Shown here piece after piece: positions 17,863 to 26,955 of a stretch of 64,000 nt of DNA (positions are counted from its first letter, which is position 1; each line of letters opens with the position of its first letter). The position numbers were made by a program, and so were the translations under genes. Under the pieces are notes generated by a model. It did no database searches. It was not told the DNA's origin and saw nothing but the letters and a program-made list of their open reading frames with translations. The stretch is from Paraburkholderia largidicola (GTDB lineage: Bacteria; Pseudomonadota; Gammaproteobacteria; Burkholderiales; Burkholderiaceae), in contig NZ_AP023176.1 of assembly GCF_013426895.1 (NCBI RefSeq), forward strand, positions 2,170,001 to 2,234,000, in the 5' to 3' direction.

Positions 17863-18747
17863 CTATTCAGAAAGGGCGAGTTGTTCCGCAATGAAGTCGA
17901 TGAATAGCCTCGCGCGAGTCGGCACGCTTCGACCGAAAGCGTGAAGCGCCTGCACGGGCACTGAACGCAATGAGACATCGGGCAATACGATGTGCAAGCG
18001 GCCCGCATCGAGATCGTGCTGCACCGTCGTTCGAAGAATCTGCGCGATACCCAGCCCGTTCACGGCGGCTATTCGCATTGCGTCACCGCTGTCGGCGTCG
18101 AACGATCCGTCAATCGACAGCGAGGTCCCGTTCGCAAAGGTAATGGGAATTGCACGCCCATTGAGCCGGTAGCGCACATGACGATGCGCGGTGAGGTCCT
18201 CGATCGTTCGTGGCGCACCAGCGGCCTGCAGATACGCTGGAGACGCCACCAGCACGAGCGGCAGACTGGCCATCGGAACCGTGTACAAGCTGCTGTCCAC
18301 CGCATGTCCGACCCTGATGGCGATATCGAAGCCTTCGCGAATAACGTCGACATGGCGATCGCTGACGCTCACTTCCAGCGACAGTTCCCGATTGCGCGCC
18401 ATCAATTGCCGCGTCACCGGTTCGAGCAGCGCGCGCCCGAGATCGCCCGGCAAACTTACGCGCAATGTGCCGACGGCTGTTGCGGGCTTCGCCAGCGCTT
18501 CATCCGCTTCGGCAAGACCGCGCATGAGGGGCGCAATGTGCTCGTAGTAGGTTTGTCCTTCGCTCGTGAGGATAAAGGCTCGCGTGGACCGCTGAAACAG
18601 CGTGACACCCAGTCGCTTTTCAAGGCGCGCGACGCTCTTCGACACGGCGGACGGTGTCGTTCCGAGCGCTCGCGCCGCGGCCGTAAATGAGCCTGCTTCA
18701 ACGGACCGCACGAACGCGGGCAGACCACTCAATTTTTCGACTGACAT
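17863..18747 (-). CDS. LysR-family transcriptional regulator
   Basis: 294 residues with a standard LysR helix-turn-helix (FVRSVEAGSFTAAARALGTTPSAVSKSVARLEKRLG, quoted only in part as motif; recognition helix PSAVSKSVARLE). The effector half contains GFDIAIRVGHAVDSSLY and AAVNGLGIAQIL, as in the group often paired with oxidoreductases. It is divergent from the SDR gene at 18857 and upstream of another SDR at 16914. Nested inverted repeats lie between it and the rightward SDR, supporting local regulation. Confidence 0.93.
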   Translation of the reverse strand: MSVEKLSGLPAFVRSVEAGSFTAAARALGTTPSAVSKSVARLEKRLGVTLFQRSTRAFILTSEGQTYYEHIAPLMRGLAEADEALAKPATAVGTLRVSLPGDLGRALLEPVTRQLMARNRELSLEVSVSDRHVDVIREGFDIAIRVGHAVDSSLYTVPMASLPLVLVASPAYLQAAGAPRTIEDLTAHRHVRYRLNGRAIPITFANGTSLSIDGSFDADSGDAMRIAAVNGLGIAQILRTTVQHDLDAGRLHIVLPDVSLRSVPVQALHAFGRSVPTRARLFIDFIAEQLALSE

Positions 18748-18805
18748 TGATGACCGTTTGGCAAAACTGATAGTGCCGCTGTTTGACTGGAGAGCACTTG
18801 CGCGT

Positions 18806-18838
18806 CAGTCTAGATTGGCGAGGTACGCCAGACTGGCG
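18806..18838. promoter_or_regulatory. Nested inverted repeats between LysR and SDR genes
   Basis: CAGTCT (18806-18811) pairs with AGACTG (18830-18835). Inside it, TGGCG-AGGTA-CGCCA and the overlapping CGCCA-GAC-TGGCG form two further dyads. The site is 20 bases before the SDR start codon, so a bound LysR protein could act there on both divergent genes. Confidence 0.45.
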
Positions 18839-18856
18839 GAAACAACGGAGAATGAT

Positions 18857-19606
18857 GTGAACCGGCTCGCAAATAAAGTGGCTGTCGTGACGGGCGGCAA
18901 CAGTGGGATTGGCTTCGCCACGGCAAAGCTGTTCGTGGCGGAAGGCGCCAGCGTCGTGATAGTTGGGCGTCGATCCGATGCTGTCGATGCGGCAGCGGCT
19001 GAACTCGGCGATCGCGCAATCGGATTGACAGGCGACATGTCCGATCCGCAAACGCATGAGCGCGTGGCTGCGCTAGTTGCCGAACAGTTTGGCGGACTCG
19101 ATATCTATGTCGCGAATGCGGGCATCAACACGATCGCTTCGTCCGATAACGTCAGCAATGAATCGTACGACGCGCATTTCGCCACCAATACCAAAGCCGT
19201 GTTCTTCGGTGTACAGAAAATCGCGCCGCAGATGCGCGCAGGCGGCGCCATCCTTTTGACGAGCTCCATTGCCAGTACCAAAGTATTCGATGGACACGCT
19301 GTCTATGCGGGTACGAAAGCCGCCATTGAAGCATTTGCGCGCAGCTGGGCGATCGAATTCAAGTCCCGCGGCATTCGCGTCAACGTGATCAGTCCCGGTC
19401 CTGTCGATACACCAATCCTGTCCAAGCTCGGCATTGAATCCGCCGACCGGCCCGCATTCGAGGCCGCTGTTGCGAACAGTATTCCGCTCGGCCGTCTCGG
19501 TCAGTCAGAAGAACTCGCTCGCGCAGCGCTTTTTCTCGTCAGCGGCGAAGGTAGCTTCGTGAACGGCGTCAATCTCAATGTGGATGGCGGAATGTCGTTG
19601 ATATGA
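18857..19606 (+). CDS. SDR-family oxidoreductase
   Basis: 249 residues starting at a GTG that follows ACGGAG with six-base spacing; no in-frame ATG fits. TGGNSGIG at 12-19 is the cofactor loop, NAGINTI the NAG motif and YAGTKAAIEAF the catalytic Tyr-x3-Lys. The C-terminus GSFVNGVNLNVDGGMSLI is the standard ending of FabG-like SDRs. The substrate is unknown. It is divergent from the LysR regulator at 18747, which probably controls it through the dyads in the gap. Confidence 0.92.
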   Translation: MNRLANKVAVVTGGNSGIGFATAKLFVAEGASVVIVGRRSDAVDAAAAELGDRAIGLTGDMSDPQTHERVAALVAEQFGGLDIYVANAGINTIASSDNVSNESYDAHFATNTKAVFFGVQKIAPQMRAGGAILLTSSIASTKVFDGHAVYAGTKAAIEAFARSWAIEFKSRGIRVNVISPGPVDTPILSKLGIESADRPAFEAAVANSIPLGRLGQSEELARAALFLVSGEGSFVNGVNLNVDGGMSLI

Positions 19607-19634
19607 CCATCCGCCCTTTCATCGCCTCATGCGC

Positions 19635-20207
19635 TCATTCCGCCGTCCGGTGATACTTCGCCACATAGCGCGCTTGTGCGATCACTTTCCCATGCATCTG
19701 ATAGGCGACGAGCGCGGGGCTCGATGCCGCTTTCACATCGATACTCGGCACGCTCAACGCCGACGCGGTGACGATGTATCGATGTGATGTACCTTGCGGC
19801 GGGCAAGGCCCGCCGTATTTCGACTCGCCGAAGTCCGTCAACGTTTCCATTGCACCTGTCGGCAACAGCTTCGAATTGCCGGATGCACCCTTCTCGATCG
19901 ACGATTCCGACGCCGGAATGTTGACGACTTCCCAATGCGTCCAGCCCAGTCCGCCCGTTGGCGCATCGGGGTCGTGAATCGTCACGACGATGCTCTTCGC
20001 TGCGGGCGGCACATGGGACCATGAGATATGAGGCGACACGTTGTCGCCATGACAGCCGAATCCGCCGTACACCTGCTCGTTCACGAACTGTCCACGCGTG
20101 AGGCCATCGACCTTGACCGTGAACGGCTCGGCGACAGCCGACACCGGTACGATCGCCATTAGCATCGCAGAGCCGATCGTTGCTCGCAACAGAACGTTGG
20201 ATCTCAT
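19635..20207 (-). CDS. Secreted YbhB/YbcL-family (PEBP-like) protein
   Basis: 190 residues from ATG 20207 after GGAGCG. A Sec signal peptide ends near VSAVAEP. The phosphatidylethanolamine-binding fold is marked by DPDAPTGGLGWTHWEVVNIP and GPCPPQGTSHRY, the anion-binding motifs of the family. Bacterial members have no agreed function, although some bind small ligands in the periplasm. It lies about 70 bases downstream of the NDH-2-like gene on the same strand, so it may be in the same operon. Confidence 0.92.
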   Translation of the reverse strand: MRSNVLLRATIGSAMLMAIVPVSAVAEPFTVKVDGLTRGQFVNEQVYGGFGCHGDNVSPHISWSHVPPAAKSIVVTIHDPDAPTGGLGWTHWEVVNIPASESSIEKGASGNSKLLPTGAMETLTDFGESKYGGPCPPQGTSHRYIVTASALSVPSIDVKAASSPALVAYQMHGKVIAQARYVAKYHRTAE

Positions 20208-20279
20208 GGTGCGCTCCATTGAAAAGTCAGAACGTGCGTGCGCCGCCCGCACCACGAAGGTTTGGGCGGCGCCAACGGC

Positions 20280-21485
20280 TTAGCCGAAAGACGCTTGCGG
20301 ATTACCCGCAGCCAACGCCTCTGCGCGATTCGGCGCCGGCGGATAGATCCACTGCGTGTTGATCATCTGCTTGCGAGCCTTGCCTTCGGCATGCGTGAGC
20401 TTGATCTGTCGATCCCAGCCTTCCGAATAGACCGCACCCCATTCGCTCAGGTCGACGCACGTGGCGTAGAACGGCTGCCGATACGTCAGCGTCGGAACAC
20501 CCAGCAGATCCGCAGCGACGTTGTGTCCGCCGAATTGACCCATCACGATGGCGTGCTGACAGGACATCAGTGCGTAGCGGCCGTTATCGTCGGTCAGTGC
20601 TTTCGCGACGTCACCCGCGACGAATACATGGGGCGCTTCGGGCACGCGCAGATCCGGCGCCACTTCGACGCGCCCGAGCGGATCGAGGTTCGAAGACACC
20701 TGCGCGGCCAGCGGGCTTGCGCGCATGCCGCCTGCCCAGATCACCGTGCTGGCTTCGATGCGTTGGCCCGAGGCCGTGCGAACGCCGTCCGCATCGACGG
20801 CCACCACGCCCGATCCCAGCACCGTCTCGACGCCCAGCGATGCAAACGCTTCGGCGACGAACGGGCGGGGATTCGCTCCGAGATCGGGACCGATCTCCTC
20901 TTGGGTGCCGATCACCACGACGCGTATCGCCGCGTCTGCGCCAAACTTCTCGCGCAGCCGCTTCGGCAGTTCCGTCGCGACTTCGATGCCCGTGAAGCCG
21001 CAGCCCACTACGGCAACCGTATTGCGGGCGGGTGAAGCCGGCAGCTTCGCCAGCTTGTCGAGGTGGTTATCCAGTTCCACTGCATCCTCGATACGGTCCA
21101 CCGAGAACGCGTGCTCCAGACCCGGCACAGGCGGCCTGCTGAGTTTGCTGCCGCTCGTCAGCAGCAGACGGTCGTAAGCGAGCGAATGCTGTTGCCCGTT
21201 GGCTGACACGACGCTCACCGTCCTGTCCTGAACCGAAATCCCGTCGACGCTGCCTTCGACATACTTCACACCAATGGCATCGAGCAACGGCAGCAGCGGC
21301 GCAGCCATCTTCTGCGGCTCCGCTTCGTACATCCGCGGACGAATCTGCAATTCGGGCTTCGGCGAAATCAACGTGATCTCGACGTCACTGCTTCTCACAC
21401 CTGCACCGTCGAGCACGCGGGCTGCGCCTAGCGCGCCCCACACGCCGGCAAAGCCGGCACCCACAATCAGGATCTTCTGCGACAT
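20280..21485 (-). CDS. NDH-2-like NAD(P)/FAD pyridine nucleotide-disulfide oxidoreductase
   Basis: 401 residues. The FAD-binding Rossmann loop GAGFAG is near the N-terminus, and the NAD(P) loop appears in VVGCGFTGIEVATELP at about residue 165. AGDVAKAL near residue 290 is the second FAD motif. The overall order matches type II NADH:quinone dehydrogenases, single-subunit enzymes that feed electrons to quinones without proton pumping at the inner membrane. Redox-active cysteines of the CxxxxC disulfide kind are not seen at the N-terminus. Confidence 0.9.
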   Translation of the reverse strand: MSQKILIVGAGFAGVWGALGAARVLDGAGVRSSDVEITLISPKPELQIRPRMYEAEPQKMAAPLLPLLDAIGVKYVEGSVDGISVQDRTVSVVSANGQQHSLAYDRLLLTSGSKLSRPPVPGLEHAFSVDRIEDAVELDNHLDKLAKLPASPARNTVAVVGCGFTGIEVATELPKRLREKFGADAAIRVVVIGTQEEIGPDLGANPRPFVAEAFASLGVETVLGSGVVAVDADGVRTASGQRIEASTVIWAGGMRASPLAAQVSSNLDPLGRVEVAPDLRVPEAPHVFVAGDVAKALTDDNGRYALMSCQHAIVMGQFGGHNVAADLLGVPTLTYRQPFYATCVDLSEWGAVYSEGWDRQIKLTHAEGKARKQMINTQWIYPPAPNRAEALAAGNPQASFG

Positions 21486-21737
21486 GATTATTGCCTTCGT
21501 TTAGAGAGTTGCGAAGTCGACGGCAGGCGCAGCAACGCTTGCGCAAAGCGCCGGTGAACGCGCCTGATCGCCGTTGGAGACATTGCTCGTGCGACCATCG
21601 TCGAGACGGATTGTAGGTTTGGAAAACGAACGCCAGAAGCACCGCGAACGCGTTCACCATGTTGCCCGCACGACAACAATACGCGGTGACGCGAGAAGGG
21701 AATTTGCAGAGAGATGAAGCGGGGACGACCGTGAAGA

Positions 21738-22640
21738 CTAGCGCGCGAACTCCGTCGTCTTTGCCGCCTCGGCCAGATAATCGACGAACGAAGCAATGCG
21801 CGCCGATATCGCCGTGTTGCGATAGTAGACAGCATTGATCGGTTGCCGCACGTCCTGCGTCTGCCGCGCAAACAACTGGACGAGGCGACCTTCGCGACGG
21901 TCGCGGCCCGTCATGAAATCGGACAGGCAAACGATGCCCGCGCTTTCCAGCGCCAGTTGCCGCAGCGTTTCGCCGCTCGAGGACGCGATGGCCGGCTCGA
22001 TCCGATACGGCTCCTTATCCGGCCCGACCAGCGGCCACACGTTGAGCGACTCGGGCTGCGTAAATCCCAGCAGCGAGTGCTTCGCCAGATCGTCCACGCG
22101 TTTCGGATGACCGTGCGCCTTCAGATACTCGGGCGTGGCCAGTATCCGGATGCGACTGCTGCCCACAGGCCGGCTATGCAGCGTCGAATCTTTAAGCTGC
22201 CCGATCCGGATCGCGACGTCGGTGCGGCGTTCGAGCAGATCGATGATGCCTTCGTTGCTGTTCAGCTCCAGTTCGACCTGCGGATAGCGCGCGCGATAAC
22301 CCGCGATGAGCGGCACGATGACATGCAGCATGAACGGCGTGGCCGCGTCGACGCGCAAACGTCCGGAAGGCCGCTCGCGGCGCGCGGCGAGTTGCTCTTC
22401 GGCGTTCTCGACTGCATCGATGATCTCGCGCGCGTTTTGCAGAAAGGCCTTGCCCTCTTCCGTCAGTTCGAGGCGCCGCGTGGTCCGGCGCAGCAGCGTG
22501 GTTTGGAGCTTCTCCTCGAGCCGTCCCAAGGAGCGGCTCGCGCCCGACACGGTCTGATCCAGTTGCTCGGCAGCGGCCGTGATCGAACCTGTGTCGACCA
22601 CGGTCGCGAAGGTCTGCAGTTCGTCGAGAGTGACTTTCAT
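21738..22640 (-). CDS. LysR-family transcriptional regulator
   Basis: 300 residues from ATG 22640; a longer frame upstream runs into the divergent MFS gene and is excluded. The helix-turn-helix is at residues about 4-60 (FATVVDTGSITAAAEQLDQ, SGASRSLGRLEEKLQ). The effector domain has RTDVAIRIGQLKDSTLHSRPVG, typical of the YafC/DmlR-like group. A perfect TTGATTT-G-AAATCAA palindrome lies 3 bases beyond the start codon, and a related site precedes the aldo/keto reductase at 24120, so it probably controls the MFS/AKR/OYE genes and itself. Confidence 0.93.
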   Translation of the reverse strand: MKVTLDELQTFATVVDTGSITAAAEQLDQTVSGASRSLGRLEEKLQTTLLRRTTRRLELTEEGKAFLQNAREIIDAVENAEEQLAARRERPSGRLRVDAATPFMLHVIVPLIAGYRARYPQVELELNSNEGIIDLLERRTDVAIRIGQLKDSTLHSRPVGSSRIRILATPEYLKAHGHPKRVDDLAKHSLLGFTQPESLNVWPLVGPDKEPYRIEPAIASSSGETLRQLALESAGIVCLSDFMTGRDRREGRLVQLFARQTQDVRQPINAVYYRNTAISARIASFVDYLAEAAKTTEFAR

Positions 22641-22642
22641 AC

Positions 22643-22657
22643 TTGATTTGAAATCAA
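22643..22657. promoter_or_regulatory. Palindromic LysR operator candidate, site 1
   Basis: TTGATTT-G-AAATCAA is a perfect 7+1+7 palindrome located immediately upstream of the LysR start and before the divergent MFS gene. It shares the 10-mer TTGAAATCAA with the site at 24009-24022. Confidence 0.62.
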
Positions 22658-22755
22658 AAGTGTTTCCTTTATAGACCAGTTTTTCTGCAAAAGTAAAGCG
22701 GGCACACTTCGTCCATCCGTTAAAGCCTTTCCACAAAGCTTCCTGGTAGACGACC

Positions 22756-23958
22756 ATGCCACTTGCCCTCTTCGCGCTGACTCTCAGCGCCTTTGCCATC
22801 GGGACGACCGAGTTCGTCATCGTCGGACTCATCCCGACGATCGCCGGCGATCTCGGCGTCACGCTCCCCTCTGCGGGTCTGCTCGTCAGCCTGTATGCAT
22901 TGAGCGTCGCCATCGGCGCGCCGCTGTTGACCGCGCTGACAGGACGTGTGCCGCGCAAGACCTTGCTGATCGCGCTGATGGCGCTCTTCACGATCGGCAA
23001 TCTGGTCGCGTGGCGCGCGCCTTCGTATGAATCGCTCGTCGTTGCCCGGATTCTGACGGGGCTCGCGCACGGCGTGTTCTTCTCGGTCGGCTCGATCATC
23101 GCGACGACGCTCGTGCCGAAAGAGAAATCCGCCAGCGCCATTGCCACGATGTTCAGCGGCATGACCGTCGCGTTCGTCGCGGGCATTCCCCTCGGCACCT
23201 TCATCGGCCAGCATTTCGGCTGGCGCGCGACGTTTCTCGTCGTCGCGCTGTTCGGCTTCGTCGCGATGCTCGGCGCGCTGTTGTTCATGCCGAACAACCT
23301 GCCGCACAAGCGTCCCGCTCCGCTTGCCCAGCAGGCTCGCGTGATCGTGCATCCGCGCCTTTTGCTGGTGTATGCGATGACGGCCGTCGGCTACGGCGGC
23401 TCGCTGATCGCCTTCACGTTCATGGCGCCGATTCTCGAACAGATCACGGGATTCACGCCGTCGCAGGTCAGCATGGTGCTCGTCGCGTACGGCGTTTCCG
23501 TCGCGGCCGGCAACGTGTGGGGCGGCAAGCTCGCCGACGCGCAAGGGCCCGTGAAGGCATTGAAGCGCATCTTCCTGTTGCTCGCTGCCGTGTTGCTGGT
23601 ATTCACGTTCACGTCGCACAACGCGTGGCTCGCCGTGCTGACCATGCTCGCGTGGGGTGCTGTCGCGTTCGGCAACGTGCCGGGCCTTCAGGTGTATGTC
23701 GTCAAACAGGCGCAGCAGTTCGCGCCGCAAGCCACGGATGTCGCGTCGGGCTTCAACATCGCCGCGTTCAACCTGGGCGTGGCGGGCGGCTCGTCGCTGG
23801 GCGGCGCGATCGTCGCGCATCTTGGGCTCGGGCACACGCCGTGGATCGCCGCCGTCGTGACCTTGCTGGCGTTCGGCTTGACGGCGTGGAGCGGCAGTCT
23901 CGACCGTCGCGCCGGGCTCGCCGAGCGCACGGCCGAAGCCGTCGCGGTGACGCATTGA
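22756..23958 (+). CDS. MFS efflux transporter, DHA1/AraJ type
   Basis: 400 residues with twelve predicted transmembrane helices. The N-terminal half has IGTTEFVIVGLIPTIAGDLG, a signature of sugar-efflux/AraJ-like DHA1 transporters, and VARILTGLAHGVFFSVG for helix 4. The central loop is short. It likely exports a small drug-like or sugar-like compound across the inner membrane. It is divergent from LysR with a shared operator; a long antisense frame covering it is a codon-bias shadow. Confidence 0.92.
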   Translation: MPLALFALTLSAFAIGTTEFVIVGLIPTIAGDLGVTLPSAGLLVSLYALSVAIGAPLLTALTGRVPRKTLLIALMALFTIGNLVAWRAPSYESLVVARILTGLAHGVFFSVGSIIATTLVPKEKSASAIATMFSGMTVAFVAGIPLGTFIGQHFGWRATFLVVALFGFVAMLGALLFMPNNLPHKRPAPLAQQARVIVHPRLLLVYAMTAVGYGGSLIAFTFMAPILEQITGFTPSQVSMVLVAYGVSVAAGNVWGGKLADAQGPVKALKRIFLLLAAVLLVFTFTSHNAWLAVLTMLAWGAVAFGNVPGLQVYVVKQAQQFAPQATDVASGFNIAAFNLGVAGGSSLGGAIVAHLGLGHTPWIAAVVTLLAFGLTAWSGSLDRRAGLAERTAEAVAVTH

Positions 23959-24008
23959 ATGTGGATCGAAGCTGTCGAACAGGCACCGGAAGCGACGATC
24001 GGCTCTTG

Positions 24009-24022
24009 ACTTGAAATCAAGT
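24009..24022. promoter_or_regulatory. Palindromic LysR operator candidate, site 2
   Basis: ACTTGA-AA-TCAAGT is a perfect 6+2+6 palindrome 98 bases before the aldo/keto reductase. It contains the same TTGAAATCAA core as the LysR-proximal site, and both are followed by a similar GTTTC-rich tract. Confidence 0.58.
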
Positions 24023-24119
24023 TTCTTTCCCGTTTCAAGCGGTTTTTCGGATGAATCGAACGAGGCAGAATGAACCTCGTTCATCGGCAAACGAATCTAT
24101 CAAACTGGGAGTATTCACC

Positions 24120-24926
24120 ATGAGTCACATTCCGGCATTCGGTCTCGGTACATTTCGGCTGCAAGGCCAGGTCGTCATCGATTCGGTGCGCAACGGCCTC
24201 GAACTGGGCTATCGCACCATCGACACCGCGCAGATCTACGGCAATGAAGCCGAAGTCGGCGAAGCGATCGCCGCTTCGGGCGTTGCGCGCAACGAGTTGT
24301 TTCTGACGACGAAAATCTGGGTCGACAACTACTCGCGCAGCAAACTCGTCCCGAGCCTCAAGGACAGCCTGACGAAGTTGCGCACCGATCACGTCGACCT
24401 GACACTGATCCATTGGCCCGCACCGGACAACGGCGTGCCGCTCGAAGAATTCATGAGCGCGCTCGCGGATGCAAAGGCGCAAGGGCTCACGCGCCAGATC
24501 GGCATTTCGAACTTCAACATCGAACTGACGAAGCAGGCCATTGCAGTGGTCGGCAAAGACAGCATCGCGACCAATCAGATCGAACTGAGTCCGTATCTGC
24601 AGAACCGCAAGCTCGTCGAATTCCTCTCCGAACAAGGCATTCATGTCACGTCGTACATGACACTCGCCTACGGCAAGGTGCTGAAGGACCCGGTTATCGG
24701 CGCAATCGCAAAACGGCACGACGCCACGCCGGCGCAAGTCGCGCTCGCCTGGGCGCTGCAACTGGGCTATGCGGTGATTCCGTCATCGACGAAGCGCGAG
24801 AACCTCGCCAGCAACCTGCTCGCGCAACAGCTGAAGCTCACAGACGACGACATGGCGCAGATCGCAGCCCTCGAACGCAATGGCCGCGAAGTCAGCCCCG
24901 CCGGTCTCGCGCCTGTCTGGGACTAA
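24120..24926 (+). CDS. dkgB: Aldo/keto reductase, DkgB-like
   Basis: 268 residues from ATG 24120. Catalytic residues of the family are visible: Asp in [13 protein letters not shown] with its Tyr, Lys in FLTTKIW and His in LIHWPAP. The cofactor-binding end is [15 protein letters not shown]. The closest match by motif pattern is 2,5-diketo-D-gluconate reductase B/methylglyoxal reductase, which uses NADPH to reduce dicarbonyls in the cytosol. It leads a run with the Old Yellow Enzyme and SRPBCC genes, suggesting detoxification of electrophilic carbonyls under the LysR regulator. Confidence 0.93.
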   Translation: MSHIPAFGLGTFRLQGQVVIDSVRNGLELGYRTIDTAQIYGNEAEVGEAIAASGVARNELFLTTKIWVDNYSRSKLVPSLKDSLTKLRTDHVDLTLIHWPAPDNGVPLEEFMSALADAKAQGLTRQIGISNFNIELTKQAIAVVGKDSIATNQIELSPYLQNRKLVEFLSEQGIHVTSYMTLAYGKVLKDPVIGAIAKRHDATPAQVALAWALQLGYAVIPSSTKRENLASNLLAQQLKLTDDDMAQIAALERNGREVSPAGLAPVWD

Positions 24927-24993
24927 CGCGTCACCACGCAATCACGCTCGACGCTCGTAGCGAACATGCCGCGAGCGTCGCAAGGAACCGCAC

Positions 24994-26109
24994 ATGAAGA
25001 ACGACCCGCTTTTCGAACCCCTCACGCTTGGCGCGCTCACCCTTCCCAACCGGATCGTGATGCCGCCGATGACGCGCTCGCGCGCCAGCCAGCCCGGCGA
25101 CGAAGCCAACGATCTGATGGCCGCCTACTATGCGCAACGCGCAAGCGCCGGTCTGATCGTCAGCGAAGGCACCTACATTTCGCCGCTCGCGAAAGGCTAT
25201 GCATGGACGCCCGGCATTCACACGCAGGCGCAGATAGACGGCTGGCGCAAGGTCACGACGGCTGTCCACGAAGCGGGCGGCCGCATCTTTGCGCAGTTGT
25301 GGCATGTCGGCAGATTGAGCCATACGAGCCTGCTCGGCGGCGAACAGCCGGTGTCGTCATCCGCGATTCAGGCACAGGGCGTCAACGTGTTCATAGCGAG
25401 CGACGGCAGCAACGTGCCTGGCTTCGTGCAGGCATCGGCGCCGCGCGCGCTGAGCACGACGGAAATCGCCGATGTGGTCGGGCAGTATCGGGACGCGGCG
25501 CGCAACGCGATGCTCGCGGGCTTCGACGGCGTCGAACTGCATGCGGCCAACGGCTACCTCGTCAATCAGTTCATCGATTCCGAAGCGAATCACCGCACGG
25601 ATGAATACGGTGGATCGCTGGAGAATCGCCTGCGGTTTCTGGACGACGTCACGCGTGCGCTGATCGACGGAACGGGCGACGCGCAGCGCGTCGGCATCCG
25701 GCTCGCGCCGCTGACCACGCTGAACGGATGCGTCGATGCGGACCCGGAAACGACCTACATCGCAGCCGCGAAGCTGCTCGGCGAAATCGGCGTTGCGTAC
25801 ATCCATATCGCGGAAGCCGATTGGGACGATGCGCCGCATATGCCCGTCGAGTTCAAGCAGCGCATCCGGCAAGCCTATCCGGGCACGCTGATCTATGCGG
25901 GGAAATACACGGCGGAGCGTGCTCGCGAAGCCATCGCCGCAGGTTGGGCCGATCTCATTGCATTTGGCCGCCCCTTCGTTGCGAATCCCGATCTGCCGCA
26001 GCGTCTGCGCAGTGGGGCTGATCTTGCCACGCATCATCGCGACACGCTGTTTGGCGGCGACGCGCGAGGGCTCACGGATTATCCCGCTCTCACGGGCACG
26101 AACGACTGA
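24994..26109 (+). CDS. nemA: Old Yellow Enzyme-family alkene reductase
   Basis: 371 residues of FMN-dependent TIM barrel. The active-site strand ELHAANGYLVNQFIDSEANHR contains the His/Asn substrate-binding pair and the typical DEYGGSLENRLRF run; LWHVGRLSH near residue 98 is another hallmark. Members reduce activated C=C bonds and nitro groups with NADPH. Located 67 bases after the aldo/keto reductase on the same strand, consistent with a shared operon handling alpha,beta-unsaturated carbonyls. NemA itself is the best-known member; the exact subtype is not certain. Confidence 0.93.
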   Translation: MKNDPLFEPLTLGALTLPNRIVMPPMTRSRASQPGDEANDLMAAYYAQRASAGLIVSEGTYISPLAKGYAWTPGIHTQAQIDGWRKVTTAVHEAGGRIFAQLWHVGRLSHTSLLGGEQPVSSSAIQAQGVNVFIASDGSNVPGFVQASAPRALSTTEIADVVGQYRDAARNAMLAGFDGVELHAANGYLVNQFIDSEANHRTDEYGGSLENRLRFLDDVTRALIDGTGDAQRVGIRLAPLTTLNGCVDADPETTYIAAAKLLGEIGVAYIHIAEADWDDAPHMPVEFKQRIRQAYPGTLIYAGKYTAERAREAIAAGWADLIAFGRPFVANPDLPQRLRSGADLATHHRDTLFGGDARGLTDYPALTGTND

Positions 26110-26133
26110 CGAACAACTGGGAAACGAAACAAC

Positions 26134-26559
26134 ATGGCAAGCGTTAGCGTATCGATAGACATTGCTGTATCAGCAGAAAATGCGTGGTCCGTGGTCGGCG
26201 ACTTCGACGGTTTGCCACGCTGGCTCGAACTCATTCGCTCGTCGCGGCTGTCGGACGGTGGACGGGTTCGACATCTCGAAGCAGTGAACGGATTGTCGAT
26301 CGTCGAAAGGCTGCTCGATCACAGCGATCAGAACCTGCAATACCTTTACACGATCCTCGAAGGTCCGGACCCTGTGGCGGATTACACCGCGTCGATGTCG
26401 TTGCGCAGGATCGACGCGCATCGCACCACGGTGACATGGGCGAGCCGCTTCGAGCCAAACGACCCGAACGAGGCGGAGTCGCTCACCGCACACTATCGGA
26501 GCCTGTATCTGGCGGGGCTGACGCGCCTCAAGGCGGTGCTGGAAGCGAGCAGCCGCTGA
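26134..26559 (+). CDS. SRPBCC-family protein
   Basis: 141 residues with the START/Bet v1-like fold, seen from the N-terminal SIDIAVSAENAWSVVGDFDGLPRWLELI, typical of polyketide-cyclase/PYR-like bacterial members. The family binds hydrophobic ligands; the activity here is unknown. It follows the Old Yellow Enzyme gene by 24 bases with a GGGAAACGAAACAAC leader, so it is likely the last gene of the AKR-OYE operon. Confidence 0.88.
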   Translation: MASVSVSIDIAVSAENAWSVVGDFDGLPRWLELIRSSRLSDGGRVRHLEAVNGLSIVERLLDHSDQNLQYLYTILEGPDPVADYTASMSLRRIDAHRTTVTWASRFEPNDPNEAESLTAHYRSLYLAGLTRLKAVLEASSR

Positions 26560-26955
26560 ACTGTTCGAACGGGGGCGCTCTGGTTGCGCGGGCGCTTCCG
26601 TATGTGTGATTTCAGCCTGAGTTTCCGTCAGTTTGCAATCTCGCGTGTAACGCGCACTTCCGTGAGCCGCTATCGCTTGTGCGTCATCGGATGTCGCAAG
26701 CCTGATCGTCACGCGCTGCGATAACCCGGCCCCATCAACCAAATTCGCCTCCTGTCGTTTTCCGCCGGTTTCCGGACGCATGAGCGACGGCCCGGTCGTG
26801 GCCATATCAGCACACTCTACTTGATGATTTTGCCTCGCGTGTTCGACGCGAAGGCATTCCACAGCCCACTGGCGCCCCACTACGCGATCGGCATCGGTTC
26901 GGTCGCATGCCTGCTGCATCCGACGGGTTCGCCGCGCAATCATGGAGTGTGTCAA
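26560..26955. other. Intergenic stretch before the ProP-like gene
   Basis: About 395 bases. An in-frame upstream extension of the ProP-like gene begins here, but it has poor similarity and no ribosome binding site. I see no strong promoter, terminator or gene; the GC-rich run at 26560-26610 could fold weakly but has no U-tract. Confidence 0.4.

Noticed and set aside
22720..24090. A 456-residue frame antisense to the MFS gene
   Set aside because: The composition is Arg/Asp/His-rich with no recognisable domain, as expected for the complement of a high-G+C gene. The sense strand is a clear 12-helix MFS transporter.
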